The notes under the pieces were generated by a model, which ran no database searches, was not told the DNA's origin, and saw nothing but the letters and a program-made list of their open reading frames with translations. Source: Phytophthora hibernalis (lineage: Eukaryota > Oomycota > Peronosporomycetes > Peronosporales > Peronosporaceae). Taken from it: a stretch of 64,000 bases of DNA. Both the position numbers and the translations under genes were made by a program. This document shows positions 43,390-55,138 of this stretch, piece after piece (positions within the stretch are counted from its first letter, which is position 1; each line of letters starts with the position of its first letter). The stretch is from positions 124,001-188,000 of the forward strand of contig JAAKBF010000091.1 of NCBI GenBank assembly GCA_012656075.1, in the 5' to 3' direction.

Positions 43390-44590
43390 AATCATAGCAG
43401 ATAGGTACTCGAACTTTGATTTCGGCAGTGGCTTCGTAAAAAGATCCACAGGGTTCTCCGCGGATTTTACCTTGAAAAGATAGAGCTCATTCTATCGGAC
43501 CTACTCATGCACATAGTGCCATTTCAATTCAATATGGCGGGTACGACGCCCAACCGTTGGGTTTGTGGCCATGAAATAGCAAAATTGATTGTCAGCGCCT
43601 AGCGTAATTTCCCGCTTCATTTCAGGTAGCATTTCGTCCAGAAGGATCATTAACGTCTTACCCTCCATCGCTGCCTCACATGCCGCCACATACTCAGCTT
43701 CTGCAGTCGATTGTGCTACAATCGTTTGGTGTCGTGATGCCCATGAAATTGCTCCACCTAACAGCGTGAAAACATATCCGGTGGTACGTTTGCGTGTGTC
43801 GATATGATTAGCCCAATCACTGTCAGAATGGCCGCACACCTATATCACATGTCTTCCGGATTCGGAATGTGATCCCTTTTCCAACAGTTCCTAATAGATA
43901 TCACATCACTCGTTTTAGTGCACCAACGTGTTGTTCAGTAGGGTGGTCTACAAATCGACTGAGCTGACCCACAGCAAACATCAAGTCTGGTCGAGTGCCA
44001 GTCACCAAGTACATCATACGTCCAGCTGCTTCGCGGTATGAAACTTTCCCGGGTGAATGATTGCAATTCGCCTCCTTCGAATGCTCGCACTTCTTAAGTT
44101 TCATGTTTGTCTCCATGGGTATGCCGCACTTGTTAGAATGTCCTTCAACTAGATCGAAGCGTTCAATAATGCTTTGTGCGTACTGTTCCTGATCAAGGAC
44201 AATTTCCATTTCCATCTGACGCACTCGGATACCGAAGTAGTTTCGCCAGTAAGACCATGTCCTTTAACCCGTATGTCGTATCGGTCCGCGAACAAATAAC
44301 ACTTGAACTGCTCTGAGCTCGATGTGCAGATCACGTCGTCCACATAAACGAGAACAAAGGCCATGACGTCACCTTTAGCATAGAAGTACAAGCACATCAC
44401 ACTGCTTAAAGCCGTTCTTCATATCCATCGACCATCTCTTCGTTCCACTCCCGACCCGGCTGTTTCAGTCCGTAGAGTGCTTGATCGACTCGATAGATCC
44501 CATTCGCAAAGCCTTCGATGTTCCTTATGTACTGCTTTATCTTCAACTTTGCATTGAGATACATCACCCTGCCATATTTTCCATCCTAGT
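43390..44590 (-). pseudogene. Ty1/copia polyprotein remnant (end of RT and RNase H)
   Basis: Read on minus from about 44590: ALYGLKQPGREWNEEMVDGY (RT), the catalytic FVLVYVDDVICTSSSEQF (44149-44400), then VLDQEQYAQSIIERFDLVEG, MMYLVTGTRPDLMFAVGQLS, and RNase H with HSDSDWANHIDTRKRTTGYV, GGAISWASRHQTIVAQSTAE with AEYVAACEA, ADNQFCYFMATNP and RTRHIELKWHYVHE. The end reads KVKSAENPVDLFTKPLPKSK. Gag, protease and integrase are absent and no LTR was found, so this is a truncated piece ending where the Harbinger remnant begins. Several frame breaks are present. Confidence 0.9.
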
Positions 44591-44613
44591 ACTCGAATGC
44601 GCCTCTACATGAG

Positions 44614-45783
44614 GTGGAGAACGAAGACACCGACACACCAATAATGGACCCTTTTAGGGATCTCGGTGGCGCTGCAGCAATTGAAGACATGACGAACTTC
44701 TCTCTACGCGAGTTCAACGATCTATGGCTTACTGTACGCGACCACGTTCGCATGAATTACAACGTAGGGCAAAGCCGACGATCTGATATCAAGCCCAAGG
44801 ACTCATTCCTCATGACACTTGTTATGCTGAAAGAGGGAGGGACTTGGGACAGCAACGCCAAGCGTTTTCGGATAGCGACGACGACCTTCACTGACGTCGT
44901 TACCAAGTTCGTCAAAATTTTGGCCCCGAAAGTCTACGTCGACTACGTTGAAGAACACTGCGATGAAGCAACAATGCGGAAGGCTTGCACTAGGGGCAAC
45001 ACGTTTGACAACAACCCGTGCGCCTTGTACGTGGTGGGCGTCACCTTTCAGAAAAGTTGGCGTCCAGGTGGGAGCATCCGTGAGAACGACAAGTTCTAAA
45101 GTGGCAAACACCACCTGTACGGGCTCAAGGTCGAATTTTCAGTAGATAAACGAGGATTCGCGATCAATTGCACGCAGCACGAACCTGGAGCCACGCACGA
45201 GATCACCATGTTCAAGGAGAACAAGGTCTTCCACCTTCAAAAGATACAAAGGCTGCCAGGGGGTGAATCACTGCCGGATGAAGGGCCTCTGCTGGGTGCC
45301 CATCCAAATGAATGGGCTATTCTAGCTGACAAAGGATACCAAGGGGCTGCTGATTATCTTCGCTGTATTATACCGAATAAAGGCAGCAACCTCAGTCGTG
45401 CAGACCAAAGCAACAACGACAAGATCTCGCACGACCACGTGATTGTGGAGAATTACTTTGGGCGCCTAAATGCACTTAGGCGAATAACTGCCGACAAATA
45501 TCGACTGGCGCGGGAGCTATATGACGACGTGTTTAGACTGTGTGTGGGCCTGACCAATGTCCACATCTCTCGCTGTCCTCTCCGACGCGAGAATGGAGAT
45601 TGGTACAGACGGTCTCAAAACAAGCTCATCGAACTCGGCACCAAGATCAAACAAAAGCGCCGGCTTGCTCAGGAGAAGTACAGGGCTAAGAAGCGACGGC
45701 GCCTCGCTTCCTCTTTGTCTGATTTAGGTGGGGAAGGCGATGCAAGTGAAGATGCTCTCACGCAGCTTAGTCAAGACTTTTGA
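44614..45783 (+). pseudogene. PIF/Harbinger transposase (DDE_Tnp_4), one nonsense codon
   Basis: One frame runs from 44614 to TGA at 45781-45783, interrupted only by TAA at 45097-45099. That codon lies in ENDKF-stop-SGKHHLYGLKVEFSV, where a tyrosine codon is expected. The order is a helical N-terminus (SLREFNDLWLTVRDHVRMNY), CALYVVGVTFQKSW, HEPGATHEITMF, the second Asp in WAILADKGYQGAADYL, and the Glu in SHDHVIVENYFGRLNALRRI, ending in a basic tail. The site before VTFQ, where related oomycete proteins carry the first catalytic Asp, is Gly. Terminal repeats were not found; the 5' side adjoins a copia fragment. Confidence 0.88.
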
Positions 45784-45999
45784 TCGCTGACTAGGTAGTA
45801 TCCGAGATGCATGAGATAGCGGAGATGTTTGAATTTGACTTGATATTGTTTTGCCCGTAAAGATCGAGAATCACGAAAAAGCATGATTTACCCCGAATTG
45901 GTCGTTTCTTCACAGACGCTCCTGTCGCCCATGTGCTATACCATTTTATGCCTAGTCCAACATGAAATTCGGTGACGATTTATATTTGGCTGGCTGCAA
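45784..45999. other. Short spacer between Harbinger remnant and MITE
   Basis: No feature seen. Confidence 0.4.
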
Positions 46000-46097
46000 A
46001 CTACCGAATTCCTCGATGAGCTGTACCCCTCAAAAATGCTGGATAAGCTGTACCCCCAGTCGGGTTTGCCATACAAAGTGATGGGCAACTCTTGAGG

Positions 46098-46434
46098 TGT
46101 GACGGGGTCACACAAGCACCTTGCTTGAGGAAGCGTTGCTTCAAGAGTATACAAAGTCGTAGTGAACGGCAGTTCACGAGCTCCTGGTCTGCGGGAGCTG
46201 AGTGGCTAGAATAGCGTAGTTTAAAAAGACTGAGTGTATTTATAGGTGTACCTTAAATTGGCCTCTTATACAATTTCTAAGTAACCTATAGTTTGTCCTA
46301 TATGTAATATGAACCGTTGGCTGTGGCACGTCGGTGACGTGGCCATGGTGTGTTCCACACCTCAAGTGACGTGGAGTCGATGTGTATCCATCTTAGAAGA
46401 GTGACCCCGTCACTCTTCTGGTAGCCCCGCTACA
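46098..46434 (-). repeat. 3' LTR of gypsy-2
   Basis: 337 bp. It contains two short self-complementary motifs, GTGTGAC-GGG-GTCACAC and GAAGAGTGAC-CCC-GTCACTCTTC. It has a 10-bp insertion relative to the other LTR. Confidence 0.92.
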
Positions 46435-46604
46435 CCCTCCCCACTTAGGCTAAGACTGTACCAGCCAATCGGGAGCGAGACGATGTTTCTCAACATTTCC
46501 CGCAGTCGAATTCAATCGGCAGTTGAGCGCCACGGTCGGCTGCTCTTTCGGGGTGCTTGGCATTTCTCCAACTACTCCCTGGCCTCCACATCGGCACGTG
46601 CAGC

Positions 46605-48565
46605 ATGCCCTCAAAGAAGACACGCCACGGTGCGAAAGCACCTTCCAAGACTAAGACCTCGCGGTCGAAGTCCGACCAGGCCAAGCCTCACGGCAAGGCC
46701 TCGGCCCTTGATGAAGCCGTCGAGGCGGCCACGCGGGTTGTGGGCTTGTCACGTCGAAGTTGATCGCGATCGATGCCACCCGACGACAAATCGAACGTCT
46801 ATAAGGACCACAGTCCCGGTGGATCCATCGATGCTGAGCTTAACGCTCTGGTCAGTTACTCTGGCGATGAGGCTGACCGGACGACAATCCGTCGTCGCCC
46901 ATGGGCGAGAAGCGTGGCGAGGACGACGAGTTCAAGCCAGCTGCTGCTGTTGACGCTGCAGCTTTGGCGAAGGCCGCCGCGGACGACGCTGGTGGTGGCG
47001 ACGTCGAAGAGGCTTCGCCTCCCAAGAGCTTGACTCTGTCAAGGGGTCATGAGCGCGCGCGTGTCATTCTGGACGAGAGCGCCGCGACCAAGAAGCGTGC
47101 TGCTTCTCAGTCACATCTCCGAGAGGTGACCACAGCGGAGAAAGAACAACCGTTGTTCGAGTCTTCGTCCAATTCCGAAGAAGAGGACGGGCAAGTTCAC
47201 GTGCCTGGGGTTGTTGTCAATGCTCTTGATGAACAACAGGAGCGCCTTGCGGCTGCTCGCCTGCGAGGCACTTTGCGTGCCGAGTCCCGTGTTTGAAGGG
47301 CTAGTTCCCGCCCGATGAGAACACGGGGTCGCCGTTGTTCTTGGAGCAGCTCGTGGCACCGCGCGGCCTTATCGGAGGGCGAACTTCCAAGGGCGCTTTC
47401 GAGCGGACTTTGTGAAGGTCCACCCGTTGTTTCACAACAACTTAGAGGATGCCAGATGTGTTGTTGGCACCACACCGAGCCCCACTCAAGGAGTTCACAA
47501 GCTTTCGTAAGAAGGCTGAGAACAAGGGTGGGCTTGCACCATTTGGAGTTATCCCTGGGTCCAACCCGTGAACACTTCGACGAGGGCTCAGGCGGAGGAT
47601 CTCTTCTGGAAGTGGCTCTTCCTTCGGGGCTTCACCCCTCAGGAGATCGACCGCCTCCGGAGCGAACAGAGTTTGTTTGCCATTCTCGATCAGCGTGAAT
47701 TTCGCATTGAATTCGCTCATCTGATCAATAAGCGTCAGCTTACACGTCAGATGGAGGGGCTCCGGCGTAAAGCCATGATCAGCGCTCATGACGAGCGCGG
47801 GTATAGCGTTGCGGCTGCTGTCGCTATACCATCGCATTCGACCAAGAAGGTCAGGACTACTTACGAAGCTGTCGTCGGGTCTGTTCCCGGATCTCGACAG
47901 CCTTCGGGCAGTCAACCTGGAGCCGTTCACTCGGCTCCCATGAGTTCTGTGACGAGGGTAACCCCTCCACTTTACCAAGAGCTGGCGCTTCCCTTGGCGG
48001 CGTCACTTGCGGAGAACTCGCTCAATGTGGAAATGGGTCTCCCCATTACGGTCAAGGAGAGCCGGCGGAGGCCTCGCACGCCTTTGAGTATGATGCTCCG
48101 GTGTGACAGGATGCGCCTCGGTCCGTGACTGGGTTCAGGGACGCGTTCGTGCTTGTTCAGCAGGATGAGATCCGACAGCTTCGCGACCGGGTGTACACCA
48201 TTGAGATCGCTTTGGGTCTTGGTCCCGGGGACAGGCTGCCGTGCAGTCCGGGAAGCGCGGGGCTCATGAGGCCCTATATATTTCCTTGGCGGACATGCAC
48301 CGCAAAGTAAGCGACCTCCACGAGCGTGTGAATCGCCGGATACCGAGATGGATCGTGACAAACTCCGCGGGGAGATTGCCGAGCTCCGGCGCGAGTTGAA
48401 CTCGCGTCTTCCTCGGGAGACTCATTCTCGAAGTCCCAACCTCAGCCGCAGGCTTATGCGTTTACGCAGCCTTACCTATACGGCCCGTACGCGAACAGCC
48501 CTTCGTTTGGTGGGAGACCGTCGTACCCGCAGCCGACGTACTACCAGGCTGCTTTTCAGCGGTAG
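46605..48565 (+). pseudogene. Antisense accessory ORF of gypsy-2, unknown family, broken
   Basis: Plus-strand coding sense runs through most of the space between the 3' LTR and the end of pol. It begins MPSKKTRHGAKAPSKTKTSR (46605), a basic tail-like N-terminus. It continues past TGA 46761 and a frame change into an acidic Ala/Glu-rich part (46901-47296: EEASPPKSLTLSRGHERARV, SNSEEEDGQVHV). Next is a helical part (47568-47870: AEDLFWKWLFLRGFTPQEID, EFAHLINKRQLTRQMEGLRR), then a coiled-coil stretch (QQDEIRQLRDRVYTIEIALG; RDKLRGEIAELRRELNSRLP), and it ends in a Pro/Tyr/Gln-rich tail (QPYLYGPYANSPSFG, YPQPTYYQAAFQR) with TAG at 48563-48565. I know no named family for it. The mix of coiled coil and low-complexity tail could suit a Gag-like or RNA-binding accessory protein; this is inference. 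Confidence 0.6.
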
Positions 48566-48574
48566 TATTCCTAG

Positions 48575-51500
48575 TTACTGAGACCCTGTATCGTTTCGTG
48601 GAGGTGACATCGCCCTCGCGGGGACCACCTCCTCTTCCGTATGAGGGCCGTCGCCTTGAGGATCGTGGTACCTCTTCAGACGACCCACATAGAACGTCGG
48701 GTGCGTCGTCATCGACTTTGGCAAGTCGATCGTGTAGGCCTCACCATGCCTGGCCAGGACCGTGAAGGTTCAATGAAGCGGTGCTTCAGTTTGTTGCTAC
48801 CAACGGAGCTTACCAGATTTAATGGTAAGTTCCTAGTCTCAAGTAGAACTAAGTCACCCACATTAAACACGTTAATGTTTCCTCTTCCATGTTTGTCAGA
48901 GTACACCTTTTGTTTATCTTGGGCGGTAGCCATATCATCCCTAACCCGGCTTATGATATTAAGCCTATCATCGACAAAGGTCTTTAATTGCTTTCGCAAT
49001 GAGACCGGTGTCAAGTCAGACACTTGGGAGGAAAGAGCTTTCCAAGCCTCCCCCACTTACGATGGAAGCCGCAAAACTTCCCCGCAGTGTCACAGGCACT
49101 TGGGTCTACCGCAGTCCATTCAGGTAGAACGGGGTAAGCCCTGTTGACGCGTGGACCGCGTTGTTGAGCGCAAACTCAACCATAGGCAGGCGGTCCGACC
49201 AAGCGCCCGGAGAGTCCGCACAGACACTGCGAAGCGTGTCTTCGAGGACGTGGTTAACCCGCTCCGTCTGGCAATCCGTTTGGGGATGGTCTGCGGTGGA
49301 CATCAGGAGTCTGGTTCCGATTAATTGGAACAGGATCTTCCAGAACCCGGCCGTAAAGCGCGGGACTTGATCGGAGACAATGATCTCTGTGAGACCGTGA
49401 TAGCGGAACACGCGATCGAGGAACAGCTTTGCAGTCTGTTCCCCTGTCATCGTATCGGGGATGAACCATCTTGCTCAGACGGCAGACAAACACCAGGATG
49501 CCGGTGTTGTCTTGGGCGTCAGCCGGTAGTCCTGAAATGAAGGATCATTGACTTCCAGCAGTCCGCCGAGACAGGCAGACTCTGAAGAGGAGCCGAATCT
49601 TGGCCCGAGGGCTTCACACGCTGGCATGTTTCACATGTCTTGACGTACGTGACGACCCACTTGTATATGTGGGCCCACCAGAAGTGTGTTGACACGGAGA
49701 GTAACGTCTTCTCCTGGCCAAGGTGGCCGCCTGAAGGTGTGTCGTGTGCCTCAAGAAGTATGTCATACTTCAGATCTTCGTCGCTCGCAACGACTACCCT
49801 AGGAAGGTCGGCTGGGTCTACGCGGAAGTAGAGCAGCCCGTCCGACCACTCATAGCGGTGTAGGCACGAACGCTGCCTTGGCGAGAGCCATGTTGGCTTG
49901 GCTTCTTTGCCTGTGGAGAGGTAGCGGACAATAGGCGCCAGCGTCTCATCGTCCCGATACGCCATGCGTATCCGATCATACAGATCACTCGTGGCTCTCA
50001 TAATGTGAGCCAGTTCGTAGTCTGGACGGCGTGACAGCGCGTCGGCAAGCACGTTCAGCTGCTTACCAGGCTTGTATTCAACGCGGAAGTTGTATTCCGC
50101 GAAGAATAACAGCCACCGGTCCATTCGCTGTGACAGGTGTGGCGTGTTAGTCGCTGTCCGCAAGGACGCGTGATCGGTGTAGATCACAAAGGGTTTTGAG
50201 CCCAGAAGATGCACCCGGAACTTCACCAGGGTGTACTTCCTCGCAAGGGGCTCCTTGTCGTGCACAGGGTAGTTCCTCTCGGCTGCCTTAAGCTGCCTGG
50301 ACTCGAATGAGATAACTCGCTCATGTCCGTCCTCGTCGTTTTGTAGCAGCGATTGCATAGTTGGATGCGTCGTAGACGACACTGAACGGCTTCGTCTCGT
50401 CCGGCAGATCCAGGACCGGCGCGCAAGGAAGGCTTGCCTTGATGCTGATAAACGCGTCCTGGTGGTGGCTTTCCCAGCGCTACTCAATGTCCTTCTTTAA
50501 CAAATCGGACAAGGGCTTTGCCAACCCGGCGTAGCCCGCACTGTACTTGTGCAAGTAGTTGGCAAACCCAACCACCTACGCAGATCCTTTTGGGATCTTG
50601 GCGTCGGCCAGGCTGACATGGCTCGGACCTTCTCGGGGTTTGCCCGAACGCCGACGCTGCTGACAAAACAGCCGAGAACTTTGATTTTCCGGCGTCAAAG
50701 ACGCATTTGTCGATGTTGGCATAGAGCTTGTTGGCTCTCATGACCTCAAACACTCGACGGAGGTGCTTAAGATGCACCTCAATAGCCGTCTTGCCTTCCT
50801 CGCCACGGCTATGGACGAAGATGTCGTCGAGGTACGTCTGCACGAAGGCGAGCAAGGGTCGGAACAGCTGCGTGACCAATCGATTGAAAGTCGCTGGGGC
50901 ATTGGACAGGCCATGTGGCATCACTATCCATTCTCAAAGCATCTCGCTAGGGGTGCTGACCGCGGTAAGCGGTATGCCACTTTGACGCATCAGGATCTGG
51001 TAATATCCGTCCACCAGACCCAGTGCGCTGTATAGCTCAAAGCCGGCCTTGTTGTTTAACAACACATCCTTTCTAGGGATGGATGTCTGGGCCGGCACCG
51101 TCGCGCTGTTCAGCTTGTTATAAGCGTGAACCAGACGCCACTTCCCGTTCAGCTTGCGAACACAGAACGTGGGCGTCGAGTGCGGGACTTCGATTCCCGC
51201 ACCATGCCTGCCTTCGTCTCAATGACCTCGCACTGCTCATGGGGCTGTGGCCACTGCCTGGTGACGCAGTACTTCGTGCCAGGCACGAGGTCAATCTTGT
51301 GCCGGACTCCTCGATCGGGAGGGAGTTGGGATGGTTAGACACCACATCCGAGAATTTCTGGACCAAGGCGTAAGCCGGGTCATTCGGGTTTTGAGAATCT
51401 CAGAACCCAAGTGCGTTGCGCGCTGTTTCCTGAACTCCTCCAGGACGTCCTCGTCCATTACAGAGGTAGCGTTTGCTTCTTCAGGGGTGGACTCCGGTCG

Positions 51501-52340
51501 TAGGAGTACCATCTCCGAGATCCCGCCGGCCTTCAGATCGGCAAGAAAGTCGCTCATCGACATTTCTTCGAGATTCAGAAGCTCTGACATCACTGGCAGG
51601 GCCTCTAGTTGAACCGACTCGGACTTGACCTTGCGGCCAGTCTCACCGTCGAAGATATGATAGAGTTCTTCCGGCGGCGGCGCCGAGGAGTCTTCACCGA
51701 CTCCGATCTTCGTCCCGAAGCTTCGGCCCTGGCATCTTGTCGAGACACTTGGTGTGGTACTCTGTTACCCACAGCCGTCTTCTGACGTGGTTCTCCGTTA
51801 CCCACTGCCTTATCTTGTCTTGGTACTGCGCCTAAGGCCTGTACTGGCCCGTGTGGAACTGTGTTACCCACACTAGAGGTGCTGCTAGCGACCTCCGCGC
51901 TGGCCACGGTCTCGACCTCTCTGGTCTTTCGTGGGCTTGTGCCCTCTTTCAGACGGGCTTCAACCTTCGCAAGCTTCGTCGATGCCCGTACCGTGCAACG
52001 ACTTGGTGCGCTAGAGGATGCTGGCATTGCATCTTCCCTCGCGGGTCTGGACGTATCCAAGACTCTTGGACTTGCTGCATGTTCGTTAGCAGCAGAGGCC
52101 TCCGCGGTATCCCACCGGCGTCCATTGGAGCCTCGAGTTCGGACAGAGGTGGGAACATTACTCACCAAGGCTCCGTCAGAAGCCGCAGGCCGGCTAGCTC
52201 CTATGGATTTGACGCGCCAGTCGATCCAGGGCTCATGATTTTCAAGCCATGGCATGCCCAGGATCAAGTCATACTTGTCCATGTCAAGAACAAGGAATCG
52301 TTCAGTCGAGTCGAAGTCTTCGAACTTGACTGCAAGATCC
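48575..52340 (-). pseudogene. gypsy-2 protease end, RT, RNase H and integrase
   Basis: Minus-strand order: protease end YDLILGMPWLENHEPWIDWR (near 52250); a charged linker; RT with VMPHGLSNAPATFNRLVTQL-type sequence and catalytic QTYLDDIFVHS (about 50815-50850); RNase H with ISFESRQLKAAERNYPVHDK, TDHASLRTATNTPHLSQRMD and an intact LADALSRRPDYE; integrase zinc region EAHDTPSGGHLGQEKTL and CETCQRVKPSGQ; and core VSDQVPRFTAGFW with TDCQTERVNHVLEDTLR. The first integrase Asp region is garbled (CWKSMILHFRTTG where SMDF is usual). The C-terminal module with HPTFYVGRLKRYHDPQ follows, ending at TAA 48575-48577. At least six frame breaks are present. Confidence 0.9.
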
Positions 52341-53625
52341 ATATGGCAAGTCTGACTGAGACTTGCCAGTTGCCTTTGCTTTCTCGCAGAGCATCGGCGT
52401 ATTTGTCCTCATTCCGGCGACCGACTGGCGGCGTACAAAGTTCTTGGACGCCCCAGAATCAATCAAAATTGTTAAGGGATGATTGTATCCCCGTACACGC
52501 GTGTACTACAAGCAGCCCTCCGCTGCCCTTCTTCGCTTCGAGAGTACAGAGACTCTCAGGGCTAAACTCAATGGTGCGCGCCATCCGCGCGCCTCTCATG
52601 AAAGCTTAGTCTTTCCCAGCAGGGCGCCCCTCCCCTACTGGTTGCCTGCGTTCCCCTGGCCTTGGGATCGCGGCTTCTGCCAACCACCCTTGGGGCCAAA
52701 ATGGCGAGGAGGGAAACGCCTCCTTTGTCCACCCGCAAGGCAGGCACGTTTCATGTGTCCGACCTTGCCGCAGCCGAAGCAGCGGATGTCGTTGTGCTCG
52801 GCCAGGCCCAAGTCCATAGGGACTGGACCTCCGCCAGTTCCTTGGCCGGCACTGCCTCCGGCTGTGCTCGTAGATGAAGAGTGTCAAGCAGACACAGGAG
52901 TACGAGCCTGTTTATGGCTGTACTCCTCTTGAGAGCGACCTGGACGGCCGCTTCCATGGTGTTGGCCTGCACGCGGAACAGTTGTGTGCGTGCGGGACCA
53001 ACTCTCAGGCCGTCCATGAACACGGTAACATTGATGTGTTCAGGTAGGGGTTCCCCACCAGAGACGCCGCGAGTACTCGCATCTCCTGGATGTACTCGTG
53101 CAGCTCACGCTTCCCTGCTTACAGGCGAGGAAGCGAGAGCGCTGACGATACTCATAGTTTGCCGGTAGAAACGCAGCTGTTCGCACAGCGCTGGGCCCAT
53201 GATGAAGCATCCAGGGGTTGTCGCTTCGCGCGTATACACCAAAGTCTTGGCTCGACCACCGAGATTAGAGAGCGCGAAAGCGACGCGAAGTTGCTCGGAC
53301 GAGAGAAGCGCTGCGTCCATTTCCAGCTCGACTTCTCGAGTCCAGAAGTGAAGGTTTTCTCCTTCCTTCCCGTCATATGACTGAACCTTCAGCCTCAACG
53401 GCTTGGGTTGTATCGACCTTGGCTCCGAAGGCTGGCCCTGCAGGTTGCCCTGCACATAGGCGATGAGTCCTTGTTCATAGGCGTCGAACGACTCACGCGT
53501 TCGACCTGCTCGGCATGTGTTGACATGACCAAGCTCTGCAAGGCACCTCTTCCGAAGATGCCTGCCATCTTCCGGACCGACTCGAACTGCGAGTCGGTCA
53601 AGTGAGGAAACTCACTGCGATCCAT
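52341..53625 (-). pseudogene. gypsy-2 Gag with zinc knuckle
   Basis: From ATG 53625 (MDRSEFPHLTDSQFESVRKM), Gag sequence continues in several frames: LRLKVQSYDGKEGENLHFWT (53105-53455), typical of a retrotransposon capsid N-terminus; FMDGLRVGPARTQLFR (52751-53023), the end of the capsid; then the CCHC knuckle CFGCGKVGHMKRAC near 52738-52780. A protease start (FDSGAS-like) lies near 52440-52460. Frame breaks separate all pieces. Confidence 0.85.
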
Positions 53626-53709
53626 GTTGGGTTACTCCTTGAGACCACAGAGGATCAGGTAGTTCAATCTACCCGCGTAGGTGTAGGATTGACTACAAGT
53701 GCTACCAAG

Positions 53710-54037
53710 TGTGACGGGGTCACACAAGCACCTTGCTTGAGGAAGCGTTGCTTCAAGAGTATACAAAGTCTTAGTGAACGGCAGTTCACGAGCTCCTGGT
53801 CTGCGGGAGCTGAGTGGCTAGAATAGCGTAGTTTAAAAAAGACTGAGTGTATTTATAGGTGTACCTTAAATTGGCCTCTTATACAATTTCTAAGTAACCT
53901 ATAGTTTGTCCTATATGTAATATGAACTGTTGGCTGTGGCACGTCGGTGACGTGGCCATGGTGTGTTCCACACCTCAAGTGACGTGGAGTCGATGTGTAT
54001 CCATCTTAGAAGAGTGACGCCGTCACTCTTCGCTACA
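53710..54037 (-). repeat. 5' LTR of gypsy-2
   Basis: 328 bp. Just inside it, in the element's sense, CTTGGTAGCACTTGTAG could be the primer binding site, starting two bases after the LTR end. Confidence 0.9.
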
Positions 54038-54301
54038 TGAGGGACTTCCTCGAAAAGCTGTACCCCTGGATCACATTATATCCAATGAAATCACTTGTAT
54101 CGCATCGTAAGGTGCATATGACATGTGGTTGAGCCCAAAGGGACTTCCTCGATAAGCTGTACCCCTTTGACGATTTACATGTACCACGGGGTACAGCTCA
54201 TCGAGAAATTCGGTAGTTATGCGACCTAGGATTTTTTACAATACCGGTATACTTCAGTTGAAGTAAATGTCAAGTCAAACAACTTGTGTGGTGTTTTATT
54301 C

Positions 54302-55138
54302 GGGGACCCGGACCTTTAGGACCGGGGATTCGCAGTTCTGGCGTGCAAACGGCGAGGTTCAAGGTCTCTAGTAGAGCAGCCATCTTGCGACATATGCGTA
54401 GAGACTCTCTAGAGACTCTCTACGTCTATGTCGCAAGATGGCTGCTCTCTTTAAGTTGATGTAGAACAGTAACACAATACATATCACCATATTACATCTG
54501 TTTTTCTTGAAACAGAACTTCGTTTTCGTTTTTCAGTGAGGTACATTGGTGTCACCTAAATTTCCAAACGACGTCCGATGTCCGTTCAAACTATTACCCC
54601 TACGTCAAATGTTAGCAGTCTCCCGGTTCAGGAGTACACCTCCCCGTTTCTCGACGCGGCGATTGCAGTCTGCGCAAGCCCATGAATCATTGTGTTGTGG
54701 TCTCGCTTGTGCACGTGTCATTCAGTCGTTCCACCAGCCTGCGAGCTTTCCAGTGCGCTGAGGAGGTGGTGTGCCTATGGTATTTTCCGTCTCCTGTGCT
54801 GCGTCACGATGTGTACATTGTCTCCGATCACGTGCAACGGACCGTACTTCTTCGTCGCACATTCTGCCAGGCCTGCTATTTTGAAACAGAACTTGTGTTA
54901 CACAAGCATCGGCAATGAAATTTAGGCCTTGCTTCTTGAAAAGGGATAGAGTTATTGTGCTGTACACCTCCAATATCAGCGAGTTTATAATAGTGAGGGA
55001 CAAGAAGGACGGCAATGCTTTGAAACTAGAAGCGGATTGCCAGTGCACCCCCAAAAACTCGGATTCACTGAGCTACATTTGACAACAAGAACTGCTGAAA
55101 AACAGGCTTGATTTCACAATCTATTTATCAGCTACTTG
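54302..55138. repeat. Duplicated block A (first copy)
   Basis: It matches 56981-57382, starting near ACCTTTAGGACCGGGGATTC. This copy holds an extra 374 bp (54521-54894), bounded by the direct repeat TTGAAACAGAACTT, and a near-perfect 76-bp palindrome. Confidence 0.75.
54373..54448. repeat. Near-perfect 76-bp palindrome
   Basis: Arms start AGAGCAGCCATCTTGCGACA. I count three mismatched pairs in 38, with no spacer. Confidence 0.85.

Larger units (their letters stand above)
46098..54037 (-). mobile_element. Complete Ty3/gypsy LTR retrotransposon (gypsy-2) with antisense ORF
   Basis: LTRs lie at 46098-46434 (337 bp) and 53710-54037 (328 bp). In the element's own sense they start TGTAGCG and end GTCACA. 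They differ by three substitutions, a one-base A-run change and a 10-bp insertion, so the element is young. The target duplication TGAGG is at 46093-46097 and 54038-54042. Gag, protease, RT, RNase H and integrase lie on the minus strand (53625 to 48575). A coding region on the opposite strand fills 46605-48565. The 3' LTR is preceded in sense by the purine-rich GTGGGGAGGG (about 46435-46446). Confidence 0.93.
46000..54217. mobile_element. MITE (about 285 bp without insert) split by a nested gypsy element
   Basis: Inverted repeats of 30 bp with one mismatch lie at 46000-46029 (starting ACTACCGAATTCCTCGATGA) and 54188-54217. Subterminal CTCGATAAGCTGTACCCC-type motifs recur at about 46042, 54053 and 54150. 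The gypsy-2 element with its target duplication occupies 46098-54042 inside it. No clear target duplication of the MITE itself was found. Confidence 0.75.
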
